Assembly: GCA_958295665.1 (NCBI GenBank)
Contig: OY282560.1
Location: 46,872,333-46,936,332 of the forward strand
Direction of reading: 5' to 3'
Source: Tipula vernalis
Lineage: Eukaryota > Arthropoda > Insecta > Diptera > Tipulidae
DNA: 64,000 nt
A program made the position numbers and the translations under genes. The notes under the pieces are model-generated. The model ran no database searches and was not told where the DNA came from. It worked only from the letters and a program-made list of their open reading frames with translations. Positions within the stretch are counted from its first letter, which is position 1, and each line of letters begins with the position of its first letter. Shown one piece after another: positions 23,601 through 37,100 of this stretch.

Positions 23601-25850
23601 TTTGCCGTTCAAAATCTGTGGGCTAAAGCACAGTTGATTTTCAATAAAATCGAATTTTCTTTGAAATGGTTAGAAATATTCGAGCAATCCAAATGCAATT
23701 TGGCAAAATAAATACAGATCCTGAAGCCTATTGATAGAGCTATTGACCAATGTAATCGGAGCATTTTAGATTTTTGCCGTTCAAAATCTGGGGCCAAAGC
23801 ACAGTTGATTTTCAATAAAATCGAATTTTCTTTGAAATGGTTAGAAATATTCGAGCAATCCAAATGCAAGTTGGCAAAATAAATACAGATCCTGAAGCCT
23901 ATTGATAGAGCTATTGACCAATGTAATCGGAGCATTTTAGATTTTTGCCGTTCAAAATCTATGGGCTAAAAAAGCACAGTTGATTTTCAATAAAATCGAA
24001 TTTTCTTTGAAATGGTTAGAAATATTCGAGCAATCCAAATGCAAGTTCGCAAAATAAATACAGATCCTGAAGCCTATTGATAGAGCTATTGACCAATGTA
24101 ATCGGAGCATTTTAGATTTTTGCCGTTCAAAATCTGTGGGCTAAAGCACAGTTGATTTTCAATAAAATCGAATTTTCTTTGAAATGGTTAGAAATATTCG
24201 AGCAATCCAAATGCAAGTTGGCAAAATAAATACAGATCCTGAAGCCTATTGATAGAGCTATTGACCAATGTAATCGGAGCATTTTAGATTTTTGCCGTTC
24301 AAAATCTGTGGGCTAAAGCACAGTTGATTTTCAATAAAATCGAATTTTCTTTGAAATGGTTAGAAATATTCGAGCAATCCAAATGCAAGTTGGCAAAATA
24401 AATACAGATCCTGAAGCCTATTGATAGAGCTATTGACCAATGTAATCGGAGCATTTTAGATTTTTGCCGTTCAAAATCTGTGGGCTAAAGCACAGTTGAT
24501 TTTCAATAAAATCGAATTTTCTTTGAAATGGTTAGAAATATTCGAGCAATCCAAATGCAAGTTGGCAAAATAAATACAGATCCTGAAGCCTATTGATAGA
24601 GCTATTGACCAATGTAATCGGAGCATTTTAGATTTTTGCCGTTCAAAATCTATGGGCTAAAGCACAGTTGATTTTCAATAAAATCGAATTTTCTTTGAAA
24701 TGGTTAGAAATATTCGAGCAATCCAAATGCAAGTTGGCAAAATAAATACAGATCCTGAAGCCTATTGGTAGAGCTATTGACCAATGTAATCGGAGCATTT
24801 TAGATTTTTGCCGTTCAAAATCTGTGGGCTAAAGCACAGTTGATTTTCAATAAAATCGAATTTTCTTTGAAATGGTTAGAAATATTCGAGCAATCCAAAT
24901 GCAATTTGGCAAAATAAATACAGATCCTGAAGCCTATTGATAGAGCTATTGACCAATGTAATCGGAGCATTTTAGATTTTTGCCGTTCAAAATCTGGGGC
25001 CAAAGCACAGTTGATTTTCAATAAAATCGAATTTTCTTTGAAATGTTTAGAAATATTCGAGCAATCCAAATGCAAGTTGGCAAAATAAATACAGATCCTG
25101 AAGCCTATTGATAGAGCTATTGACCAATGTAATCGGAGCATTTTAGATTTTTGCCGTTCAAAATCTGTGGGCTAAAGCACAGTTGATTTTCAATAAAATC
25201 GAATTTTCTTTGAAATGGTTAGAAATATTCGAGCAATCCAAATGCAAGTTGGCAAAATAAATACAGATCCTGAAGCCTATTGATAGAGCTATTGACCAAT
25301 GTAATCGGAGCATTTTAGATTTTTGCCGTTCAAAATCTATGGGCTAAAGCACAGTTGATTTTCAATAAAATCGAATTTTCTTTGAAATGGTTAGAAATAT
25401 TCGAGCAATCCAAATGCAAGTTCGCAAAATAAATACAGATCCTGAAGCCTATTGATAGAGCTATTGACCAATGTAATCGGAGCATTTTAGATTTTTGCCG
25501 TTCAAAATCTGTGGGCTAAAGCACAGTTGATTTTCAATAAAATCGAATTTTCTTTGAAATGGTTAGAAATATTCGAGCAATCCAAATGCAAGTTGGCAAA
25601 ATAAATACAGATCCTGAAGCCTATTGATAGAGCTATTGACCAATGTAATCGGAGCATTTTAGATTTTTGCCGTTCAAAATCTGTGGGCTAAAGCACAGTT
25701 GATTTTCAATAAAATCGAATTTTCTTTGAAATGGTTAGAAATATTCGAGCAATCCAAATGCAAGTTGGCAAAATAAATACAGATCCTGAAGCCTATTGAT
25801 AGAGCTATTGACCAATGTAATCGGAGCATTTTAGATTTTTGCCATTCAAA
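20609..25850 (+). repeat. Domain with private position-25 allele and 171-bp monomers
   Basis: About 30 units. ATTGGTAG (A25G) occurs at 21843, 22529, 23561 and 24767, as well as in the preceding 4-mer copies at 19437 and 20124, and nowhere else in the window. The 171-bp GGGGCC monomer occurs at 21557, 22072, 23790 and 24996. Other irregular units: GGGCTTTAAAGC (+2, ~21215), GTGGGCAAAGC (-1, ~21390), GAAGGCTATT (~21320), TTGATGAGC with TTGATCAATG (-1, ~22187) and GGGCTAAAAAAGC (+3, ~23967). The position-25 sites are 4, 6, 7 or 10 units apart, so the blocks have been reshuffled and do not form one regular higher-order repeat. Confidence 0.75.
21031..21702 (-). other. Longest open frame (223 codons), a product of the repeat; not called as a gene
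   Basis: Each monomer holds a 51-codon minus-strand frame, with its ATG opposite unit positions 53-55 and its TGA opposite positions 72-74 of the unit to the left. It stays open across a junction when that junction has a net length change that restores the frame, for example the 171-bp GGGGCC unit (171 = 3 x 57). Here +2, -1 and -1 changes in consecutive units (near 21215, 21390 and 21557) fuse four frames. The product would be four near-identical copies of a peptide with no domain, signal peptide or motif that I recognise. The many 108-codon frames elsewhere arise the same way. Nothing supports expression as protein. Confidence 0.85.
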
Positions 25851-28800
25851 ATCTGTGGGCTAAAGCACAGTTGATTTTCAATAAAATCGAATTTTCTTTG
25901 AAATGGTTAGAAATATTCGAGCAATCCAAATGCAAGTTGGCAAAATAAATACAGATCCTGAAGCCTATTGATAGAGCTATTGACCAATGTAATCGGAGCA
26001 TTTTAGATTTTTGCCGTTCAAAATCTGTGGGCTAAAGCACAGTTGATTTTCAATAAAATCGAATTTTCTTTGAAATGGTTAGAAATATTCGAGCAATCCA
26101 AATGCAAGTTGGCAAAATAAATACAGATCCTGAAGCCTATTGATAGAGCTATTGACCAATGTAATCGGAGCATTTTAGATTTTTGCCGTTCAAAATCTGT
26201 GGGCTAAAGCACAGTTGATTTTCAATAAAATCGAATTTTCTTTGAAATGGTTAGAAATATTCGAGCAATCCAAATGCAAGTTGGCAAAATAAATACAGAT
26301 CCTGAAGCCTATTGATAGAGCTATTGACCAATGTAATCGGAGCATTTTAGATTTTTGCCGTTCAAAATCTGTGGGCTAAAGCACAGTTGATTTTCAATAA
26401 AATCGAATTTTCTTTGAAATGGTTAGAAATATTCGAGCAATCCAAATGCAAGTTGGCAAAATAAATACAGATCCTGAAGCCTATTGATAGAGCTATTGAC
26501 CAATGTAATCGGAGAATTTTAGATTTTTGCCGTTCAAAATCTGTGGGCAGCACAGTTGATTTTCAATAAAATCGAATTTTCTTTGAAATGGTTAGAAATA
26601 TTCGAGCAATCCAAATGCAAGTTGGCAAAATAAATACAGATCCTGAAGCCTATTGATAGAGCTATTGACCAATGTAATCGGAGCATTTTAGATTTTTGCC
26701 GTTCAAAATCTGTGGGCTAAAGCACAGTTGATTTTCAATAAAATCGAATTTTCTTTGAAATGGTTAGAAATATTCGAGCAATCCAAATGCAAGTTGGCAA
26801 AATAAATACAGATCCTGAAGCCTATTGATAGAGCTATTGACCAATGTAATCGGAGCATTTTAGATTTTTGCCGTTCAAAATCTATGGGCTAAAGCACAGT
26901 TGATTTTCAATAAAATCGAATTTTCTTTGAAATGGTTAGAAATATTCGAGCAATCCAAATGCAAGTTGGCAAAATAAATACAGATCCTGAAGCCTATTGA
27001 TAGAGCTATTGACCAATGTAATCGGAGCATTTTAGATTTTTGCCGTTCAAAATCTGTGGGCAGCACAGTTGATTTTCAATAAAATCGAATTTTCTTTGAA
27101 ATGGTTAGAAATATTCGAGCAATCCAAATGCAAGTTGGCAAAATAAATACAGATCCTGAAGCCTATTGATAGAGCTATTGACCAATGTAATCGGAGCATT
27201 TTAGATTTTTGCCGTTCAAAATCTGTGTGCTAAAGCACAGTTGATTTTCAATAAAATCGAATTTTCTTTGAAATGGTTAGAAATATTCGAGCAATCCAAA
27301 TGCAATTTGACAAAATAAATACAGATCCTGAAGCCTATTGATAGAGCTATTGACCAATGTAATCGGAGCATTTTAGATTTTTGCCGTTCAAAATCTGTGG
27401 GCTAAAGCACAGTTGATTTTCAATAAAATCGAATTTTCTTTGAAATGGTTAGAAATATTCGAGCAATCCAAATGCAAGTTGGCAAAATAAATACAGATCC
27501 TGAAGCCTATTGATAGAGCTATTGACCAATGTAATCGGAGCATTTTAGATTTTTGCCGTTCAAAATCTGTGGGCTAAAGCACAGTTGATTTTCAATAAAA
27601 TCGAATTTTCTTTGAAATGGTTAGAAATATTCGAGCAATCCAAATGCAAGTTGGCAAAATAAATACAGATCCTGAAGCCTATTGATAGAGCTATTGACCA
27701 ATGTAATCGGAGCATTTTAGATTTTTGCCGTTCAAAATCTGTGGGCTAAAGCACAGTTGATTTTCAATAAAATCGAATTTTCTTTGAAATGGTTAGAAAT
27801 ATTCGAGCAATCCAAATGCAAGTTGGCAAAATAAATACAGATCCTGAAGCCTATTGATAGAGCTATTGACCAATGTAATCGGAGCATTTTAGATTTTTGC
27901 CGTTCAAAATCTGTGGGCTAAAGCACAGTTGATTTTCAATAAAATCGAATTTTCTTTGAAATGGTTAGAAATATTCGAGCAATCCAAATGCAAGTTGGCA
28001 AAATAAATACAGATCCTGAAGCCTATTGATAGAGCTATTGACCAATGTAATCGGAGCATTTTAGATTTTTGCCGTTCAAAATCTGTGGGCTAAAGCACAG
28101 TTGATTTTCAATAAAATCGAATTTTCTTTGAAATGGTTAGAAATATTCGAGCAATCCAAATGCAAGTTGGCAAAATAAATACAGATCCTGAAGCCTATTG
28201 ATAGAGCTATTGACCAATGTAATCGGAGCATTTTAGATTTTTGCCGTTCAAAATCTGTGGGCTAAAGCACAGTTGATTTTCAATAAAATCGAATTTTCTT
28301 TGAAATGGTTAGAAATATTCGAGCAATCCAAATGCAAGTTGGCAAAATAAATACAGATCCTGAAGCCTATTGATAGAGCTATTGACCAATGTAATCGGAG
28401 CATTTTAGATTTTTGCCGTTCAAAATCTGTGGGCTAAAGCACAGTTGATTTTCAATAAAATCGAATTTTCTTTGAAATGGTTAGAAATATTCGAGCAATC
28501 CAAATGCAAGTTGGCAAAATAAATACAGATCCTGAAGCCTATTGATAGAGCTATTGACCAATGTAATCGGAGCATTTTAGATTTTTGCCGTTCAAAATCT
28601 GTGGGCTAAAGCACAGTTGATTTTCAATAAAATCGAATTTTCTTTGAAATGGTTAGAAATATTCGAGCAATCCAAATGCAAGTTGGCAAAATAAATACAG
28701 ATCCTGAAGCCTATTGATAGAGCTATTGACCAATGTAATCGGAGCATTTTAGATTTTTGCCGTTCAAAATCTGTGGGCTAAAGCACAGTTGATTTTCAAT

Positions 28801-31370
28801 AAAATCGAATTTTCTTTGAAATGGTTAGAAATATTCGAGCAATCCAAATGCAAGTTGGCAAAATAAATACAGATCCTGAAGCCTATTGATAGAGCTATTG
28901 ACCAATGTAATCGGAGCATTTTAGATTTTTGCCGTTCAAAATCTGTGGGCTAAAGCACAGTTGATTTTCAATAAAATCGAATTTTCTTTGAAATGGTTAG
29001 AAATATTCGAGCAATCCAAATGCAAGTTGGCAAAATAAATACAGATCCTGAAGCCTATTGATAGAGCTATTGACCAATGTAATCGGAGCATTTTAGATTT
29101 TTGCCGTTCAAAATCTGTGGGCTAAAGCACAGTTGATTTTCAATAAAATCGAATTTTCTTTGAAATGGTTAGAAATATTCGAGCAATCCAAATGCAAGTT
29201 GGCAAAATAAATACAGATCCTGAAGCCTATTGATAGAGTTATTGACCAATGTAATCGGAGCATTTTAGATTTTTGCCGTTCAAAATCTGTGGGCAGCACA
29301 GTTGATTTTCAATAAAATCGAATTTTCTTTGAAATGGTTAGAAATATTCGAGCAATCCAAATGCAAGTTGGCAAAATAAATACAGATCCTGAAGCCTATT
29401 GATAGAGCTATTGACCAATGTAATCGGAGCATTTTAGATTTTTGCCGTTCAAAATCTGTGGGCTAAAGCACAGTTGATTTTCAATAAAATCGAATTTTCT
29501 TTGAAATGGTTAGAAATATTCGAGCAATCCAAATGCAAGTTGGCAAAATAAATACAGATCCTGAAGCCTATTGATAGAGCTATTGACCAATGTAATCGGA
29601 GCATTTTAGATTTTTGCCGTTCAAAATCTGTGGGCTAAAGCACAGTTGATTTTCAATAAAATCGAATTTTCTTTGAAATGGTTAGAAATATTCGAGCAAT
29701 CCAAATGCAAGTTGGCAAAATAAATACAGATCCTGAAGCCTATTGATAGAGCTATTGACCAATGTAATCGGAGCATTTTAGATTTTTGCCGTTCAAAATC
29801 TGTGGGCTAAAGCACAGTTGATTTTCAATAAAATCGAATTTTCTTTGAAATGGTTAGAAATATTCGAGCAATCCAAATGCAAGTTGGCAAAATAAATACA
29901 GATCCTGAAGCCTATTGATAGAGCTATTGACCAATGTAATCGGAGCATTTTAGATTTTTGCCGTTCAAAATCTGTGGGCTAAAGCACAGTTGATTTTCAA
30001 TAAAATCGAATTTTCTTTGAAATGGTTAGAAATATTCGAGCAATCCAAATGCAAGTTGGCAAAATAAATACAGATCCTGAAGCCTATTGATAGAGCTATT
30101 GACCAATGTAATCGGAGCATTTTAGATTTTTGCCGTTCAAAATCTGTGGGCTAAAGCACAGTTGATTTTCAATAAAATCGAATTTTCTTTGAAATGGTTA
30201 GAAATATTCGAGCAATCCAAATGCAAGTTGGCAAAATAAATACAGATCCTGAAGCCTATTGATAGAGCTATTGACCAATGTAATCGGAGCATTTTAGATT
30301 TTTGCCGTTCAAAATCTGTGGGCTAAAGCACAGTTGATTTTCAATAAAATCGAATTTTCTTTGAAATGGTTAGAAATATTCGAGCAATCCAAATGCAAGT
30401 TGGCAAAATAAATACAGATCCTGAAGCCTATTGATAGAGCTATTGACCAATGTAATCGGAGCATTTTAGATTTTTGCCGTTCAAAATCTGTGGGCTAAAG
30501 CACAGTTGATTTTCAATAAAATCGAATTTTCTTTGAAATGGTTAGAAATATTCGAGCAATCCAAATGCAAGTTGGCAAAATAAATACAGATCCTGAAGCC
30601 TATTGATAGAGTTATTGACCAATGTAATCGGAGCATTTTAGATTTTTGCCGTTCAAAATCTGTGGGCTAAACACAGTTGATTTTCAATAAAATCGAATTT
30701 TCTTTTAAATGGTTAGAAATATTCGAGCAATCCAAATGCAAGTTGGCAAAATAAATACAGATCCTGAAGCCTATTGATAGAGCTATTGACCAATGTAATC
30801 GGAGCATTTTAGATTTTTGCCGTTCAAAATCTGTGGGCTAAAGCACAATTGATTTTCAATAAAATCGAATTTTCTTTGAAATGGTTAGAAATATTCGAGC
30901 AATCCAAATGCAAGTTGGCAAAATAAATACAGATCCTGAAGCCTATTGATAGAGCTATTGACCAATGTAATCGGAGCATTTTAGATTTTTGCCGTTCAAA
31001 ATCTGTGGGCTAAAGCACAGTTGATTTTCAATAAAATCGAATTTTCTTTGAAATGGTTAGAAATATTCGAGCAATCCAAATGCAAGTTGGCAAAATAAAT
31101 ACAGATCCTGAAGCCTATTGATAGAGCTATTGACCAATGTAATCGGAGCATTTTAGATTTTTGCCGTTCAAAATCTGTGGGCTAAAGCACAGTTGATTTT
31201 CAATAAAATCGAATTTTCTTTGAAATGGTTAGAAATATTCGAGCAATCCAAATGCAAGTTGGCAAAATAAATACAGATCCTGAAGCCTATTGATAGAGCT
31301 ATTGACCAATGTAATCGGAGCATTTTAGATTTTTGCCGTTCAAAATCTGTGGGCTAAAGCACAGTTGATT
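25851..31370 (+). repeat. Homogenised consensus domain (right)
   Basis: About 32 units, almost all G81/G165. Exceptions are a 3-bp deletion allele GGGCAGCAC at 26547, 27060 and 29293, GGAGAATTTT at ~26511, A81 at ~26884, GTGTGCTAAAG at ~27226 with CAATTTGAC at ~27304, GAGTTATTG at ~29237 and ~30610, GGGCTAAACAC (-1) at ~30666, TCTTTTAAATGG at ~30701 and CACAATTGAT at ~30844. From about 27360 to 29230, roughly 11 units look identical. Confidence 0.8.
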
Positions 31371-34122
31371 CTCAATAAAATCGAATTTTCTTTGAAATGG
31401 TTAGAAATATTCGAGCAATCCAAATGCAAGTTCGCAAAATAAATACAGATCCTGAAGCCTATTGATAGAGCTATTGACCAATGTAATCGGAGCATTTTAG
31501 ATTTTTGCCGTTCAAAATCTGTGGGCTAAAGCACAGTTGATTTTCAATAAAATCGAATTTTCTTTGAAATGGTTAGAAATATTCGAGCAATCCAAATGCA
31601 AGTTCGCAAAATAAATACAGATCCTGAAGCCTATTGATAGAGCTATTGACCAATGTAATCGGAGCATTTTAGATTTTTGCCGTTCAAAATCTGTGGGCTA
31701 AAGCACAGTTGATTTTCAATAAAATCGAATTTTCTTTGAAATGGTTAGAAATATTCGAGCAATCCAAATGCAAGTTGGCAAAATAAATACAGATCCTGAA
31801 GCCTATTGATAGAGCTATTGACCAATGTAATCGGAGCATTTTAGATTTTTGCCGTTCAAAATCTGTGGGCTAAAGCACAGTTGATTTTCAATAAAATCGA
31901 ATTTTCTTTGAAATGGTTAGAAATATTCGAGCAATCCAAATGCAAGTTGGCAAAATAAATACAGATCCTGAAGCCTATTGATAGAGCTATTGACCAATGT
32001 AATCGGAGCATTTTAGATTTTTGCCGTTCAAAATCTGTGGGCTAAAGCACAGTTGATTCTCAATAAAATCGAATTTTCTTTGAAATGGTTAGAAATATTC
32101 GAGCAATCCAAATGCAAGTTCGCAAAATAAATACAGATCCTGAAGCCTATTGATAGAGCTATTGACCAATGTAATCGGAGCATTTTAGATTTTTGCCGTT
32201 CAAAATCTGTGGGCTAAAGCACAGTTGATTTTCAATAAAATCGAATTTTCTTTGAAATGGTTAGAAATATTCGAGCAATCCAAATGCAAGTTCGCAAAAT
32301 AAATACAGATCCTGAAGCCTATTGATAGAGCTATTGACCAATGTAATCGGAGCATTTTAGATTTTTGCCGTTCAAAATCTGTGGGCTAAAGCACAGTTGA
32401 TTTTCAATAAAATCGAATTTTCTTTGAAATGGTTAGAAATATTCGAGCAATCCAAATGCAAGTTCGCAAAATAAATACAGATCCTGAAGCCTATTGATAG
32501 AGCTATTGACCAATGTAATCGGAGCATTTTAGATTTTTGCCGTTCAAAATCTGTGGGCTAAAGCACAGTTGATTTTCAATAAAATCGAATTTTCTTTGAA
32601 ATGGTTAGAAATATTCGAGCAATCCAAATGCAAGTTGGCAAAATAAATACAGATCCTGAAGCCTATTGATAGAGCTATTGACCAATGTAATCGGAGCATT
32701 TTAGATTTTTGCCGTTCAAACTCTGTGGGCTAAAGCACAGTTGATTCTCAATAAAATCGAATTTTCTTTGAAATGGTTAGAAATATTCGAGCAATCCAAA
32801 TGCAAGTTCGCAAAATAAATACAGATCCTGAAGCCTATTGATAGAGCTATTGACCAATGTAATCGGAGCATTTTAGATTTTTGCCGTTCAAAATCTGTGG
32901 GCTAAAGCACAGTTGATTTTCAATAAAATCGAATTTTCTTTGAAATGGTTAGAAATATTCGAGCAATCCAAATGCAAGTTCGCAAAATAAATACAGATCC
33001 TGAAGCCTATTGATAGAGCTATTGACCAATGTAATCGGAGCATTTTAGATTTTTGCCGTTCAAAATCTGTGGGCTAAAGCACAGTTGATTTTCAATAAAA
33101 TCGAATTTTCTTTGAAATGGTTAGAAATATTCGAGCAATCCAAATGCAAGTTCGCAAAATAAATACAGATCCTGAAGCCTATTGATAGAGCTATTGACCA
33201 ATGTAATCGGAGCATTTTAGATTTTTGCCGTTCAAAATCTGTGGGCTAAAGCACAGTTGATTTTCAATAAAATCGAATTTTCTTTGAAATGGTTAGAAAT
33301 ATTCGAGCAATCCAAATGCAAGTTGGCAAAATAAATACAGATCCTGAAGCCTATTGATAGAGCTATTGACCAATGTAATCGGAGCATTTTAGATTTTTGC
33401 CGTTCAAAATCTGTGGGCTAAAGCACAGTTGATTCTCAATAAAATCGAATTTTCTTTGAAATGGTTAGAAATATTCGAGCAATCCAAATGCAAGTTCGCA
33501 AAATAAATACAGATCCTGAAGCCTATTGATAGAGCTATTGACCAATGTAATCGGAGCATTTTAGATTTTTGCCGTTCAAAATCTGTGGGCTAAAGCACAG
33601 TTGATTTTCAATAAAATCGAATTTTCTTTGAAATGGTTAGAAATATTCGAGCAATCCAAATGCAAGTTGGCAAAATAAATACAGATCCTGAAGCCTATTG
33701 ATAGAGCTATTGACCAATGTAATCGGAGCATTTTAGATTTTTGCCGTTCAAAATCTGTGGGCTAAAGCACAGTTGATTTTCAATAAAATCGAATTTTCTT
33801 TGAAATGGTTAGAAATATTCGAGCAATCCAAATGCAAGTTCGCAAAATAAATACAGATCCTGAAGCCTATTGATAGAGCTATTGACCAATGTAATCGGAG
33901 CATTTTAGATTTTTGCCGTTCAAAATCTGTGGGCTAAAGCACAGTTGATTTTCAATAAAATCGAATTTTCTTTGAAATGGTTAGAAATATTCGAGCAATC
34001 CAAATGCAAGTTGGCAAAATAAATACAGATCCTGAAGCCTATTGATAGAGCTATTGACCAATGTAATCGGAGCATTTTAGATTTTTGCCGTTCAAAATCT
34101 GTGGGCTAAAGCACAGTTGATT
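31371..34122 (+). repeat. Regular 4-monomer higher-order repeat, four copies of 688 bp
   Basis: A private T-to-C change (GATTCTCAAT, position 103) recurs at 31371, 32059, 32747 and 33435, exactly 688 bp (4 x 172) apart. Position 165 across the four units of each copy reads C-C-G-G, C-C-C-G, C-C-C-G and C-G-C-G, so the copies are closely related but edited at that site. No length change occurs inside the block. Copy 3 also has AAACTCTGTG near 32719. The same GATTCT allele appears once more outside the block, at about 37390. Confidence 0.9.
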
Positions 34123-37100
34123 TTCAATAAAATCGAATTTTCTTTGAAATGGTTAGAAATATTCGAGCAATCCAAATGCAAGTTGGCAAAATAAATACAG
34201 ATCCTGAAGCCTATTGATAGAGCTATTGACCAATGTAATCGGAGCATTTTAGATTTTTGCCGTTCAAAATCTATGGGCTAAAGCACAGTTGATTTTCAAT
34301 AAAATCGAATTTTCTTTGAAATGGTTAGAAATATTCGAGCAATCCAAATGCAAGTTCGCAAAATAAATACAGATCCTGAAGCCTATTGATAGAGCTATTG
34401 ACCAATGTAATCGGAGCATTTTAGATTTTTGCCGTTCAAAATCTGTGGGCTAAAGCACAGTTGATTTTCAATAAAATCGAATTTTCTTTGAAATGGTTAG
34501 AAATATTCGAGCAATCCAAATGCAAGTTGGCAAAATAAATACAGATCCTGAAGCCTATTGATAGAGCTATTGACCAATGTAATCGGAGCATTTTAGATTT
34601 TTGCCGTTCAAAATCTGTGGGCTAAAGCACAGTTGATTTTCAATAAAATCGAATTTTCTTTGAAATGGTTAGAAATATTCGAGCAATCCAAATGCAATTT
34701 GGCAAAATAAATACAGATCCTGAAGCCTATTGATAGAGCTATTGACCAATGTAATCGGAGCATTTTAGATTTTTGCCGTTCAAAATCTGGGGCCAAAGCA
34801 CAGTTGATTTTCAATAAAATCGAATTTTCTTTGAAATGGTTAGAAATATTCGAGCAATCCAAATGCAAGTTGGCAAAATAAATACAGATCCTGAAGCCTA
34901 TTGATAGAGCTATTGACCAATGTAATCGGAGCATTTTAGATTTTTGCCGTTCAAAATCTATGGGCTAAAGCACAGTTGATTTTCAATAAAATCGAATTTT
35001 CTTTGAAATGGTTAGAAATATTCGAGCAATCCAAATGCAAGTTCGCAAAATAAATACAGATCCTGAAGCCTATTGATAGAGCTATTGACCAATGTAATCG
35101 GAGCATTTTAGATTTTTGCCGTTCAAAATCTGTGGGCTAAAGCACAGTTGATTTTTAATAAAATCGAATTTTCTTTGAAATGGTTAGAAATATTCGAGCA
35201 ATCCAAATGCAAGTTGGCAAAATAAATACAGATCCTGAAGCCTATTGATAGAGCTATTGACCAATGTAATCGGAGCATTTTAGATTTTTGCCGTTCAAAA
35301 TCTGTGGGCTAAAGCACAGTTGATTTTCAATAAAATCGAATTTTCTTTGAAATGGTTAGAAATATTCGAGCAATCCAAATGCAAGTTGGCAAAATAAATA
35401 CAGATCCTGAAGCCTATTGATAGAGCTATTGACCAATGTAATCGGAGCATTTTAGATTTTTGCCGTTCAAAATCTATGAGCTAAAGCACAGTTGATTTTC
35501 AATAAAATCGAATTTTCTTTGAAATGGTTAGAAATATTCGAGCAATCCAAATGCAAGTTCGCAAAATAAATACAGATCCTGAAGCCTATTGATAGAGCTA
35601 TTGACCAATGTAATCGGAGCATTTTAGATTTTTGCCGTTCAAAATCTGTGGGCTAAAGCACAGTTGATTTTCAATAAAATCGAATTTTCTTTGAAATGGT
35701 TAGAAATATTCGAGCAATCCAAATGCAAGTTGGCAAAATAAATACAGATCCTGAAGCCTATTGATAGAGCTATTGACCAATGTAATCGGAGCATTTTAGA
35801 TTTTTGCCGTTCAAAATCTGTGGGCTAAAGCACAGTTGATTTTCAATAAAATCGAATTTTCTTTGAAATGGTTAGAAATATTCGAGCAATCCAAATGCAA
35901 GTTGGCAAAATAAATACAGATCCTGAAGCCTATTGATAGAGCTATTGACCAATGTAATCGGAGCATTTTAGATTTTTGCCATTCAAAATCTGTGGGCTAA
36001 AGCACAGTTGATTTTCAATAAAATCGAATTTTCTTTGAAATGGTTAGAAATATTCGAGCAATCCAAATGCAAGTTGGCAAAATAAATACAGATCCTGAAG
36101 CCTATTGATAGAGCTATTGACCAATGTAATCGGAGCATTTTAGATTTTTGCCGTTCAAAATCTGTGGGCTAAAGCACAGTTGATTTTCAATAAAATCGAA
36201 TTTTCTTTGAAATGGTTAGAAATATTCGAGCAATCCAAATGCAAGTTGGCAAAATAAATACAGATCCTGAAGCCTATTGATAGAGCTATTGACCAATGTA
36301 ATCGGAGCATTTTAGATTTTTGCCGTTCAAAATCTGTGGGCTAAAGCACAGTTGATTTTCAATAAAATCGAATTTTCTTTGAAATGGTTAGAAATATTCG
36401 AGCAATCCAAATGCAAGTTGGCAAAATAAATACAGATCCTGAAGCCTATTGATAGAGCTATTGACCAATGTAATCGGAGCATTTTAGATTTTTGCCGTTC
36501 AAAATCTGTGGGCTAAAGCACAGTTGATTTTCAATAAAATCGAATTTTCTTTGAAATGGTTAGAAATATTCGAGCAATCCAAATGCAAGTTGGCAAAATA
36601 AATACAGATCCTGAAGCCTATTGATAGAGCTATTGACCAATGTAATCGGAGCATTTTAGATTTTTGCCGTTCAAAATCTATGGGCTAAAGCACAGTTGAT
36701 TTTCAATAAAATCGAATTTTCTTTGAAATGGTTAGAAATATTCGAGCAATCCAAATGCAAGTTGGGAAAATAAATACAGATCCTGAAGCCTATTGATAGA
36801 GCTATTGACCAATGTAATCGGAGCATTTTAGATTTTTGCCGTTCAAAATCTATGGGCTAAAGCACAGTTGATTTTCAATAAAATCGAATTTTCTTTGAAA
36901 TGGTTAGAAATATACGAGCAATCCAAATGCAAGTTCGCAAAATAAATACAGATCCTGAAGCCTATTGATAGAGCTATTGACCAATGTAATCGGAGCATTT
37001 TAGATTTTTGCCGTTCAAAATCTGTGGGCTAAAGCACAGTTGATTTTCAATAAAATCGAATTTTCTTTGAAATGGTTAGAAATATTCGAGCAATCCAAAT

